Counted from the stretch's first letter, positions 1 through 5,529 are shown. The stretch is DNA of 9,765 nucleotides from an uncultured Eubacteriales bacterium (GCA_934615635.1 CAKTTT010000081.1:1-9765), one strand, 5' to 3'. Translations and numbers: made by a program. The notes: generated by a model not told the origin, from the letters alone.

Positions 1-76
1 CGATGGCTTGGATATTACCCTAGGGGAATTCTTTAGCACGCCTGCGTTTGACGATCTGGAGCAGGAGATACGGTGA
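1..76 (+). CDS. Partial XRE-family small regulator, B-type copy (3' end only)
   Basis: Only the last 24 codons are present, ending in TGA at 74-76; the start lies outside the window. The encoded tail (DGLDITLGEFF... ending LEQEIR) is identical to the C-terminus of the complete B gene at 346-588, and the DNA is identical too. This is therefore the end of another B copy in a tandem array. The stop codon overlaps the GTG start of the next gene (GTGA), implying translational coupling. Function is presumed DNA binding by analogy with the complete copy. The missing part cannot be judged, so this copy may or may not be full length. Confidence 0.8.
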   Translation, partial: DGLDITLGEFFSTPAFDDLEQEIR

Positions 77-97
77 CAGCTATGCATATCAAGGAAG
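1..97 (+). repeat. Direct repeat, left copy (with 513-609)
   Basis: Matches 513-609 at a constant offset of 512 nt with a single mismatch (A at 78 against G at 590). It covers the last 76 nt of a B gene plus the first 25 nt of an A gene. The repeat unit of the array is therefore one A+B pair of 512 nt. Confidence 0.95.
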
Positions 98-324
98 CGA
101 TTGTTGAACGAATAAAGGGAATCTGTCAGGAGAGAGATATCGCTTACAATGCGTTGGCCACGTCGGCGGGAATAACGCCGTCCACGGTTTACAGCGTCAT
201 GGACGGAAGCCGCCGGGATATGTCGGTTATCACCCTGAAAAAGATCTGTGACGGTCTGGATATGCCGCTTCATGTCTTTTTCAATCATCCGCTGTTCCAT
301 GCGCTGGAGCAGGAGATCGAATAA
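73..324 (+). CDS. Small XRE/Cro-C1-type HTH transcriptional regulator (A-type)
   Basis: An 83-residue protein that is almost entirely one helix-turn-helix domain of the Cro/C1 type. Residues 8-20 form helix 1. The NALATSAGITPSTVYSVMDG stretch (about 26-45) is the HTH with recognition helix. Residues 53-71 (ITLKKICDGLDMPLHVFF) are the typical closing helices of clostridial mini-XRE proteins. There is no extra ligand or catalytic domain. The GTG start at 73 is chosen because AGGAG at 63-67 sits 5 nt upstream; the ATG at 82 would be 14 nt away. It overlaps the stop of the preceding B copy and is followed by B 21 nt later. Aligned without gaps to B from the internal Met, I count 32 of 80 identical residues, so A and B are diverged paralogues that could form heterodimers (inference). 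The target operator is unknown. Confidence 0.85.
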   Translation: MTAMHIKEAIVERIKGICQERDIAYNALATSAGITPSTVYSVMDGSRRDMSVITLKKICDGLDMPLHVFFNHPLFHALEQEIE

Positions 325-345
325 AACAATAAAGGCGGATGAAGG

Positions 346-588
346 ATGGATACGATAACAGCAATCAGAAACAGGCTTTTGCTTTTATGTGAGGAGCGTC
401 ATATTTCATTGAATAAATTGGCCAATCTATCCGCTGTTCCTCCCTCTTCGGTTAAGAATATCCTTTACGGGAAAAGCCAGAATCCTAAAATCATGACCAT
501 CAAAATGCTGTGCGATGGCTTGGATATTACCCTAGGGGAATTCTTTAGCACGCCTGCGTTTGACGATCTGGAGCAGGAGATACGGTGA
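346..588 (+). CDS. Small XRE/Cro-C1-type HTH transcriptional regulator (B-type)
   Basis: An 80-residue single-domain HTH protein, paralogue of the A gene just upstream. The HTH lies around residues 23-42 (NKLANLSAVPPSSVKNILYG), followed by the family-typical IKMLCDGLDITLGEFF segment at about 52-67. The ATG at 346 is preceded by an AAAGGCGG Shine-Dalgarno at 331-338. The last 76 nt are identical to window positions 1-76, and identity continues past the stop codon into a truncated A copy. The C-terminal LEQEI motif is shared with A at the DNA level and could be a site for recombination. The gene is probably co-transcribed with A; no promoter is visible, so it probably lies upstream of the window. 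Confidence 0.85.
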   Translation: MDTITAIRNRLLLLCEERHISLNKLANLSAVPPSSVKNILYGKSQNPKIMTIKMLCDGLDITLGEFFSTPAFDDLEQEIR

Positions 589-609
589 CGGCTATGCATA
601 TCAAGGAAG
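513..609 (+). repeat. Direct repeat, right copy (with 1-97)
   Basis: Second copy of the 97-nt repeat. It ends abruptly at 609/610 inside codon 9 of the A remnant, which marks the array boundary against the DUF4180 leader. Confidence 0.95.
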
Positions 610-617
610 TCAACTGA
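585..617 (+). pseudogene. Truncated remnant of an A-type XRE gene (10 codons)
   Basis: Positions 585-609 repeat the first 25 nt of the A gene (73-97) with one mismatch at the third base of codon 2. The GTG start overlaps the B stop codon exactly as in the intact unit. After GAAG the sequence departs from A, giving MTAMHIKEVN and then TGA at 615-617. The rest of the A gene is absent and is replaced by the leader of the DUF4180 gene. This is a direct scar of a tandem duplication or deletion in the array. It is unlikely to make a functional protein, though its translation could couple B to the DUF4180 gene 28 nt downstream. Confidence 0.75.
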
Positions 618-645
618 TCCCCACATCTTAGATAGGAGTACCCCC

Positions 646-1017
646 ATGCTAATTGAAAAACTTTATCTAAAAGACAAAACGGTAGCGGTTGTCACAGGGG
701 AGGAAAAGGTTATCACCGATGCCCAGTCCGCGCTCGACCTGATCATGACGGCAAGGTATGAAACGGGAACCAATTTGATTGCGGTAGACAAGGAAGCGAT
801 CACCGAAGATTTCTTTGTTCTGAGCCGCGGCCTTGCCGGCGAGGTGCTTCAGAAATTCATCAACTATCAAGCAAAGATCGCTATTTTTGGAGATTTCTCC
901 CAATACACCAGCAAGCCGCTCAAGGACTTCATTTATGAGAGTAACAAGGGCCAGGATATCTTTTTTGTTTCCACCAAGACAGAAGCGGTGGAGCGGCTGG
1001 CGAATGCAGGCGGATAA
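646..1017 (+). CDS. DUF4180 domain-containing protein
   Basis: A 123-residue soluble protein that I recognise as DUF4180-like. Features are the N-terminal strand with VAVVTGEEKVITDAQSALD, the central NLIAVDKEAITEDFFVLSRG segment (about 43-62), and the C-terminal AKIAIFGDFSQYTSKPLKDFIYESN block (about 77-101), followed by an alpha/beta ending with FFVSTKTEAVERL. The length is that of a stand-alone domain. No catalytic motif, signal peptide or membrane segment is visible, and the family's biochemical role is not established. The ATG at 646 has AGGAG at 634-638, 7 nt upstream. The gene directly follows the XRE array and is probably co-transcribed with it, or controlled by the XRE proteins (inference). 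Transcription should end at the hairpin at 1217-1257. Confidence 0.8.
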   Translation: MLIEKLYLKDKTVAVVTGEEKVITDAQSALDLIMTARYETGTNLIAVDKEAITEDFFVLSRGLAGEVLQKFINYQAKIAIFGDFSQYTSKPLKDFIYESNKGQDIFFVSTKTEAVERLANAGG

Positions 1018-1086
1018 TCCGGGTTTTGCTCCTTTTCGTTTTTCCACCTGCCGTTGCGCACTGTATGGCCGCCCTTTGGCGCAATG

Positions 1087-1104
1087 GGGATAAAACGCTA
1101 TCCC
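1087..1104 (+). other. Small hairpin GGGATA/TATCCC
   Basis: A 6-bp perfect inverted repeat with a 6-nt loop lies in the 3' untranslated stretch after the DUF4180 gene, without a T-run. A second imperfect stem (CCGTTGCGC / GCGCAATGG) lies just before it. The interval 1018-1216 otherwise holds nothing I recognise. Confidence 0.4.
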
Positions 1105-1216
1105 ACGTTCTTCAGTATCCATGATCCATGCGGCTTTTGCGGGCTTTTCCAGCTAAATGGGAAGCATACTTTTCCCGTGTGGAGGCCCAACCAAAAGCCC
1201 AAGCAGACTCAGCCAG

Positions 1217-1257
1217 CGGGGTCTCCGTCTGATTTTTCAGGCGGAGATCCCGTTTTT
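1217..1257 (+). terminator. Rho-independent terminator
   Basis: Left arm 1217-1232 and right arm 1237-1252 form a 16-bp stem with two G-U pairs and a TTTT loop, followed by five T residues at 1253-1257. Its position fits termination of the XRE/DUF4180 transcript and insulates it from the tetR promoter about 100 nt downstream. Confidence 0.9.
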
Positions 1258-1350
1258 ATATGTACAGCAGGACAAAAATGGAACAAAACACGAAGCGCGC
1301 AGAGGCCTTGAGCCCCTTTCGGCATAAAACATCAGAAAAAAGTTCACAAA

Positions 1351-1413
1351 TCAAATATTGACTAATCGGTCTATAATTGCTATTCTAAAATAGACTGATT
1401 GGTCAATATTTGA
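1351..1413. promoter_or_regulatory. Twin TetR-type operator (24-bp-arm inverted repeat)
   Basis: Arms 1351-1374 and 1390-1413 are inverted repeats with two mismatches and a 15-nt spacer. Each arm carries a partly symmetric 12-mer, GACTAATCGGTC (1360-1371) and GACTGATTGGTC (1393-1404), fitting GACTRATYGGTC. This resembles sites bound by TetR-family dimers. Their centres are 33 bp apart, about three helical turns, so two dimers could sit on the same face. One overlaps the -35 and the other the expected transcription start, as expected for autorepression by the TetR encoded just downstream. Confidence 0.75.
1358..1386 (+). promoter_or_regulatory. Sigma-A-type promoter of the tetR-antiporter operon
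   Basis: TTGACT at 1358-1363 serves as -35. TATTCT at 1381-1386 serves as -10 with a 17-nt spacer. A perfect TATAAT at 1372-1377 is too close to this -35 to be used with it. Transcription would start near 1393, inside the right operator arm. Confidence 0.65.
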
Positions 1414-1427
1414 AATGGGTGGATGCC

Positions 1428-2039
1428 ATGACACAGGAAGAAAAAACGGAACGGACAAAGGAACGTATTCTTGAGGCGGCTATGCATGAGTTTGGCGAAA
1501 AAGGCTATACGGCTGCTACCATAGGCGCTATCTGCGGAGCACACGGTATCGCCAAGGGCTTGCTTTATCACAACTTTGCGGGTAAAGAGGAGCTGTATCT
1601 GACATGTGTGTCCCATTGCTTCGATGAAGTGACGGCATATTTGAAAGCGGAGGAGACAGGCGCGGATCTGCAGCGGTATATGGAACGGCGGATCCACTAT
1701 TTTTCGGAGCACCCGCTTCATGCCAGAATCTTTTTTGAAGCGGTTCTGCAGCCCCCGGCGGGGCTGGAAGCGGAAATTAAAAAGCGGCGGGAGGCTTTTG
1801 ACCGCTTTAATCAGCAGATATATCGCGAGGCTATTTCCGCACTGCCGCTGCGCAAGGGCATTACCGAGGCAACCGCCATGGAATATTACGCCATTATGCA
1901 AGAGATGTTTAACGGGTATTTCAGCAGCCCGGCCTATGCGGGCAAGGATTTTATGGTAAAAATCGCTGACCACGAGGAAAAGCTCGCTCAAATGCTGGAT
2001 ATTCTGCTTTATGGACTTGCGAAAAAGGAGAAAACGTGA
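1428..2039 (+). CDS. TetR/AcrR-family transcriptional regulator
   Basis: A 203-residue regulator. The N-terminal TetR domain covers about residues 8-55: RTKERILEAAMHEFGEKGYTAATI, then the HTH GAICGAHGIAKGLLYHNF at about 33-50, then KEELY. The remaining all-helical part is a ligand-binding and dimerisation domain with no recognisable ligand signature. The ATG at 1428 is preferred because GGTGG at 1418-1422 precedes it and family members start a few residues before the EKTERTKE helix. An in-frame TTG at 1410 lies inside the operator and is unlikely. The stop TGA at 2037-2039 overlaps the start of the antiporter gene, so the two are translationally coupled. It probably represses its own operon through the inverted repeat at 1351-1413; the inducing signal is unknown. 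Confidence 0.9.
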   Translation: MTQEEKTERTKERILEAAMHEFGEKGYTAATIGAICGAHGIAKGLLYHNFAGKEELYLTCVSHCFDEVTAYLKAEETGADLQRYMERRIHYFSEHPLHARIFFEAVLQPPAGLEAEIKKRREAFDRFNQQIYREAISALPLRKGITEATAMEYYAIMQEMFNGYFSSPAYAGKDFMVKIADHEEKLAQMLDILLYGLAKKEKT

Positions 2040-3319
2040 TGATTCTATCCATCCTGCGGCTGTTGGCCGCTATCGTATTGGCTTTTCTGGCCGGGAAGGT
2101 TATTTCCAAATGGAAGCTGCCCTCTATTTTGGGGTGGCTGATCGCGGGGATGATCCTCGGGCCCCATGCCCTTTCTTTAATCAATCAGGAAGTTTTGGAA
2201 GCCGTTTGGTACCAAAGCATCGTACATATTCTGGAATGTGCGGTAGGCTTGATGATCGGAACCGAATTGGTATGGCGGAAGCTGAGGCAATCCGGCCGTT
2301 CCATCATCATTACCACTCTTACCCAATCCCTGGGGACATTTCTTCTGGTGGCGCTGGTATTTGGGGTGGTCTTCTATTTCTCCGATATTCCGCTGTATCT
2401 GGCCTTCCTTTTCGGAGGCATCGCGCTGGCCACCGCCCCGGCGCCGGCGCTGTCCATTGTAAGAGAGTTCAAAACCAAAGGGCCGGTCACCTCAACGCTA
2501 ATTCCGATGGCGGCGCTGGACGACATCGTAGGCTGCATTGTATTTTTCAGCACAGTAGCCATCGTGGCGGGAAACCTGTCCGCCGGGGATTTGCCCGCCT
2601 ATATGATTGCCCTGGTCGTGCTGCTGCCCCTGGTAATCGGCGTGATTACCGGACTGCTGGCAGGCTTCGTATTAAAGAAGGAGCGCCGTACTTCGGCAAC
2701 CCTGGCGCTGCTGATCCTCACCATCCTGATTGCCTCCGGCGTGGGATTTTTGTGCAACAGCCTACTGCCTCGCCCGGTGCTCAACTTTATGCTTATCGGG
2801 ATGGCCTTTTCCGCCACTTTCTCCAATATGGTATCGGAGCAACGGCTGGAGCAAATCATGAAAGGATTCAATCCGATTCTTGGCGTGGCGATGATTATCG
2901 TTATTCTGAATCTTGGCGCGCCGCTTGACTATCATTTGATCCTGGGAGCCGGCCTGTTTACAGCGGTTTACATTCTGTCCCGCGCTATGGGAAAATATTT
3001 CGGCGCCTTTTTCGGCGCCGCTATCACCAAATCCCCGAAAACCGTGCGCCGCTTTTTGGGACTTACGTTACTCCCTCATTCGGGGGTATCTCTGGTTTTT
3101 ACCGGAATCGCCGTATCGGTGTTAACCGGCCCGGCGCCAGAGTGTGCAAAGATTATCCAGGGCACCATCGCAGCGGCGGCGGTTATCAACGAGATTATCG
3201 CCGTTATCGCAGCCAAAAAAGGCTTTGAATGGGCCGGAGAATTCCACAAGGGAGAGAATGAGGACGATCCAGTTCATTCGTTGCCGACGAATTCGGAAAA
3301 GGATGATCCCGCGAGGTGA
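2039..3319 (+). CDS. Cation:proton antiporter, CPA (Na+/H+ exchanger) superfamily
   Basis: A 426-residue integral membrane protein with about 12 hydrophobic segments, matching the Na_H_Exchanger fold. The LPSILGWLIAGMILGP motif near residue 28 is typical of Kef/NapA-like antiporters. TAPAPALSIVRE (about 135-146) is the TM4 unwound segment. ALDD, with the paired Asp at about 161-162, is the ion-binding motif of the DD type, which in characterised relatives is usually linked to electrogenic exchange. The C-terminus is a short charged tail (last 35 residues) without a TrkA-N/RCK domain, so this is not a full KefB/KefC. AAGGAG at 2025-2030 suits the ATG at 2039 (8 nt); a GTG at 2036 is an in-frame alternative (5 nt) adding one residue. 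Co-transcription with tetR suggests TetR-controlled ion or pH homeostasis; the transported cation cannot be read from sequence. Confidence 0.9.
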   Translation: MILSILRLLAAIVLAFLAGKVISKWKLPSILGWLIAGMILGPHALSLINQEVLEAVWYQSIVHILECAVGLMIGTELVWRKLRQSGRSIIITTLTQSLGTFLLVALVFGVVFYFSDIPLYLAFLFGGIALATAPAPALSIVREFKTKGPVTSTLIPMAALDDIVGCIVFFSTVAIVAGNLSAGDLPAYMIALVVLLPLVIGVITGLLAGFVLKKERRTSATLALLILTILIASGVGFLCNSLLPRPVLNFMLIGMAFSATFSNMVSEQRLEQIMKGFNPILGVAMIIVILNLGAPLDYHLILGAGLFTAVYILSRAMGKYFGAFFGAAITKSPKTVRRFLGLTLLPHSGVSLVFTGIAVSVLTGPAPECAKIIQGTIAAAAVINEIIAVIAAKKGFEWAGEFHKGENEDDPVHSLPTNSEKDDPAR

Positions 3320-3513
3320 AAAATCGGGATTGGTCCCTCGCGCTTTAGCGGCGTATGCAGGATACCCGGACGGCATATGATTTGGCACGCCCTTCTAATC
3401 CGTCCGCTCGGTTATAAAGGCTCGCTCAACGACTCGCTGTCGCTGCCAATTGCTTTCGGTTTGCCGTCTCTTTTCGGTACCGGTGAAACCGGTTCCGTCT
3501 TCCCCAATACGGT

Positions 3514-3553
3514 CAAAAGAAGCCGCTTGCTGTAAGGCAACCGGCTTCTTTTG
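3514..3553 (+). terminator. Probable bidirectional terminator hairpin
   Basis: CAAAAGAAGCCG (3514-3525) and CGGCTTCTTTTG (3542-3553) form a perfect 12-bp stem. The loop can form a further TTGC/GCAA pairing. The A-rich 5' base and T-rich 3' base give a terminator-like shape in either direction. It is the best candidate for ending the tetR-antiporter transcript, about 195 nt after its stop. Confidence 0.65.
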
Positions 3554-3643
3554 CGCTTGGATACAGGCGGTTTGTGAGATCAATTACATACCAATCCGGG
3601 AGCTTACAATCGCGCACTTGCATAAATTCCCAATACCACTACT

Positions 3644-3668
3644 CCAGGCCGCCGATGAACGGCCCTGG
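3644..3668 (+). other. Hairpin immediately before a strong Shine-Dalgarno
   Basis: CCAGGCCG (3644-3651) pairs with CGGCCCTGG (3660-3668) leaving one bulged C and an 8-nt loop. It ends 3 nt before the AGGGAGGTGA ribosome binding sequence of the 13-codon ORF and so could tune its translation. Confidence 0.45.
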
Positions 3669-3685
3669 AAAGGGAGGTGAGTCAA

Positions 3686-3727
3686 ATGCTTCCATCGGAC
3701 ATGAGGATACCCCCCATGTTTATATAA
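3686..3727 (+). CDS. Possible 13-residue peptide ORF with strong ribosome binding site
   Basis: ATG at 3686 is preceded 5 nt upstream by GGGAGGTGA (3672-3680), one of the best Shine-Dalgarno sequences in the window. The encoded peptide is MLPSDMRIPPMFI, ended by TAA. I do not recognise it. It could be a genuine micropeptide, a leader peptide, or the 5' remnant of a decayed gene whose body is gone. No convincing promoter is visible upstream. A hairpin at 3644-3668 precedes it and a long hairpin at 3759-3791 follows 31 nt after the stop, giving a self-contained RBS-ORF-hairpin unit. Confidence 0.35.
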   Translation: MLPSDMRIPPMFI

Positions 3728-3758
3728 CGGATCCCCATTTCACCGGTAATATAACGCA

Positions 3759-3791
3759 TAAGCGGTCAGGGCACGATGTCCTGACCGCTTA
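3759..3791 (-). terminator. Perfect 12-bp hairpin downstream of ilvC
   Basis: TAAGCGGTCAGG (3759-3770) and CCTGACCGCTTA (3780-3791) are perfectly complementary around a 9-nt loop. It lies 63 nt past the ilvC stop and is the likely 3' end of the ilv transcript. No clear T-run follows on either strand, so it may stabilise or process the 3' end rather than terminate intrinsically. On the + strand three more pairs (including a G-U) can form, leaving a CGA loop. Confidence 0.5.
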
Positions 3792-3854
3792 ATACACATT
3801 TCGCTATCGCGCCGATTGTTATCTGACGCTCTTTTCCGACCGGGGACAAGCGAT

Positions 3855-4850
3855 TTATTCTTCCTCGTTCCAGCTGTACAGCTTGCGCAGCTCCTTGCCC
3901 ACGGATTCCAGTTGATGCTCGGCGGCCATCCGGCGGCAGGCGTTGAAGTGAGGCCGATTGACCTTATTCTCGTTGATCCACTTGGAAGCGAAGGTGCCGT
4001 CCTGGATTTCATGCAGGATCTTCTTCATTTCCTTCTTGGTCTCATCGGTGATCAGACGCTTGCCAGTCTCGTAATCGCCGAACTCGGCGGTGTCGGAGAT
4101 GGAATACCGCATCATGGAGAAGCCGCCCTTGTAGATCAGATCCACAATCAGCTTCATTTCATGGATGCACTCGAAATAGGCGTTGCGGGGATCGTATCCC
4201 GCCTCCACCAGGGTTTCGAAACCGGCCTGCATCAAGGCGGTCACGCCGCCGCACAGCACCGCCTGCTCGCCGAACAGATCGGTTTCGGTCTCCGTCTTGA
4301 AGGTGGTTTCCAGCACGCCGGCGCGGGCACCGCCGATACCGGCCGCATAAGCCAGAGCCACATCCAGAGCGCGGCCGGTGGCATTCTGATGAATTGCCAC
4401 CAGGCAGGGAACGCCCTTGCCCTCCACATACTCGCTGCGCACGGTGTGGCCGGGACCCTTGGGGGCGATCATGAAAACATCCACATCTTTGGGCGGAACG
4501 ATCTGGCCAAAGTGGATGGAAAAGCCGTGAGCGAAAGCCAGGGCCTTGCCCTCGGTCAGATGGGGCTCGATGTCCTTCTTGTACATATCGGCCTGCTTCT
4601 CATCGTTGATCAGGATCATGATGATGTCCGCAGCCTTGGCCGCGTCGGCGGCGGTCATGACCTTCAGGCCGGCGGCCTCGGCCTTGGCCCAGCTTTTGGA
4701 GCCGTTGTACAGGCCGACGATGACGTTGACGCCGCTCTCATGCAGGTTGAGGGCGTGGGCGTGCCCCTGGGAGCCGTAGCCGATAATCGCCACGGTCTTG
4801 TCCTTCAGTACGCTGAGATTGCAGTCGTTCTGGTAATAGATTTTTGCCAT
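3855..4850 (-). CDS. ilvC: Ketol-acid reductoisomerase, class I
   Basis: A 331-residue enzyme converting acetolactate or acetohydroxybutyrate to the dihydroxy acid with NAD(P)H and Mg2+, the second common step of branched-chain amino acid synthesis. Residues 20-40 hold the Rossmann motif (GYGSQGHAHALNL, glycines 24/26/29). The cofactor loop is GLYNGSKSW at 46-54, and the catalytic His is in AHGF (H108). Metal ligands are D191 and E195 in DLFGEQ, plus E227 and E231 in ECIHE. The length fits class I KARI. The ATG at 4850 is chosen over one 11 codons upstream because AGGAGG (4860-4865) lies 9 nt before it and MAKIYY is the usual family start. It is last in the ilvB-ilvN-ilvC operon, about 100 nt after ilvN. 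Loop residue Y48 replaces the common Arg, which bears on NADPH preference. Confidence 0.96.
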   Translation of the reverse strand: MAKIYYQNDCNLSVLKDKTVAIIGYGSQGHAHALNLHESGVNVIVGLYNGSKSWAKAEAAGLKVMTAADAAKAADIIMILINDEKQADMYKKDIEPHLTEGKALAFAHGFSIHFGQIVPPKDVDVFMIAPKGPGHTVRSEYVEGKGVPCLVAIHQNATGRALDVALAYAAGIGGARAGVLETTFKTETETDLFGEQAVLCGGVTALMQAGFETLVEAGYDPRNAYFECIHEMKLIVDLIYKGGFSMMRYSISDTAEFGDYETGKRLITDETKKEMKKILHEIQDGTFASKWINENKVNRPHFNACRRMAAEHQLESVGKELRKLYSWNEEE

Positions 4851-4896
4851 TGCAGAATACCTCCTGTGCCGGATTGGCGGCAAAATTTATGGAATA

Positions 4897-4915
4897 CGGG
4901 CCCCGGGGTCCCGGG
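4897..4915 (-). other. G/C-only hairpin-forming tract between ilvN and ilvC
   Basis: These 19 nt are G or C except T4909 and contain two CCCGGG palindromes (4902-4907, 4910-4915). Outer CGGG/CCCG pairing is also possible. Such a structure in the spacer could protect or pause the ilv mRNA before the ilvC ribosome binding site. Confidence 0.45.
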
Positions 4916-4950
4916 ATACCCATAATCGTCTGAGATTGAGAGAGGGGAAA

Positions 4951-5472
4951 TCAGTCGGCGGCCTTTTTGACCGTCCGGGTGGGATCCGCTCCCTTTTCGA
5001 TGGCGATAATGCCGGTACGCACGATTTCCTTTATGCCGTAAGGCCGCAGCAGCGATTCCAGGATATCCGTCCGCTCGGCGGTGTCGGCGAACTCCACCGT
5101 CAGGGTGGTACGGGTGGCGTCCACAATCCGCGCGCCCATCAGCTCGGTGATCCGCATGATCTCCGCCCGGTGACCGGCGCTGACCGAAACCTTGATCAGG
5201 GACAGCGTGCGGGGAATATAATCGCCCTCCCGCAGGGTTTTGACCTTGATGACCGGGATAACCTTGTTAAGCTGCTTTTCCAGTTGCTCCACCGTGTATT
5301 CGTCCCCGTCCACCACAATGGTCATCCGGGAGATGGCGGGATCCTCCGTGACCCCCACGGCCAGCGAATCGATATTGAAGCCGCGGCGGGAAAACAGGCC
5401 GGAAACCTTGGACAGGACGCCGGCGTGGTTTTCCACCAGCACGGACATGGTATATTTCATAGGGCGTTCCAT
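4951..5472 (-). CDS. ilvN: Acetolactate synthase small (regulatory) subunit
   Basis: A 173-residue regulatory subunit that activates the IlvB catalytic subunit and usually confers valine feedback inhibition. Residues about 7-80 form the N-terminal ACT domain (MSVLVENHAGVLSKVSGLFSRRGFNIDSL, with the effector-site glycine loop). Residues about 84-160 form the C-terminal ALS small-subunit domain. This is the long IlvN/IlvH type rather than the short ACT-only IlvM type. The ATG at 5472 is given. An in-frame ATG at 5460 (MKYTMSV) resembles the family's usual start and has a GGA 6 nt upstream, so the protein may be four residues shorter. It lies between ilvB (57 nt upstream) and ilvC in one operon. 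Confidence 0.95.
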   Translation of the reverse strand: MERPMKYTMSVLVENHAGVLSKVSGLFSRRGFNIDSLAVGVTEDPAISRMTIVVDGDEYTVEQLEKQLNKVIPVIKVKTLREGDYIPRTLSLIKVSVSAGHRAEIMRITELMGARIVDATRTTLTVEFADTAERTDILESLLRPYGIKEIVRTGIIAIEKGADPTRTVKKAAD

Positions 5473-5480
5473 ACCTTTCC

Positions 5481-5527
5481 GCGCACCTGTCGGAACAGGC
5501 GCGCCAAGATGGACCGGCTGGGCCGGT
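5481..5527 (-). other. Two hairpins in the ilvB-ilvN spacer
   Basis: ACCGGC (5513-5518) and GCCGGT (5522-5527) form a 6-bp stem with a 3-nt loop. GCGCACCTGT (5481-5490) and ACAGGCGCGC (5495-5504) form a 10-bp stem with a CGGA loop on the + strand; in the - strand mRNA its one irregular pair is a G-U. The second stem ends 8 nt before the ilvN ATG and abuts the GGAAAGG sequence, so it could affect ilvN translation or operon mRNA stability. Confidence 0.5.
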
Positions 5528-5529
5528 GA

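Larger units (their letters stand above)
3320..3854. other. Intergenic region between convergent antiporter and ilv operons
   Basis: About 535 nt without a conventional gene. It holds a small ACCGGT-GAA-ACCGGT hairpin (3479-3493), a bidirectional terminator-like hairpin (3514-3553), a hairpin followed by a strong Shine-Dalgarno and a 13-codon ORF (3644-3727), and a perfect 12-bp hairpin (3759-3791). The longer open frames here (for example 3450-3680 and 3574-3792 on +, 3395-3583 on -) show no recognisable domain. Confidence 0.6.

Noticed and set aside
1..617. CRISPR-like or insertion-sequence repeat
   Set aside because: The repeat is explained by duplicated XRE genes. There are no short regular repeats, no terminal inverted repeats and no transposase.
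667..1122. - strand open frame of 151 codons over the DUF4180 gene
   Set aside because: The + frame matches DUF4180 and has a good ribosome site; this is its shadow.
1372..1377. Perfect TATAAT as -10 of the tetR promoter
   Set aside because: It is only 8 nt from the TTGACT -35 and no other -35 is suitably spaced; TATTCT at 1381-1386 gives 17-nt spacing.
3310..3342. CGCGAGG/CCTCGCG inverted repeat at the antiporter stop codon
   Set aside because: A 19-nt loop, an alternative competing stem inside it and no T-run; too weak for a terminator call.
3816..4925. Long + strand open frame of 369 codons
   Set aside because: It lies antisense across the whole of ilvC. The protein is low complexity (G/H/L/A-rich) without a domain and is a codon-bias shadow.
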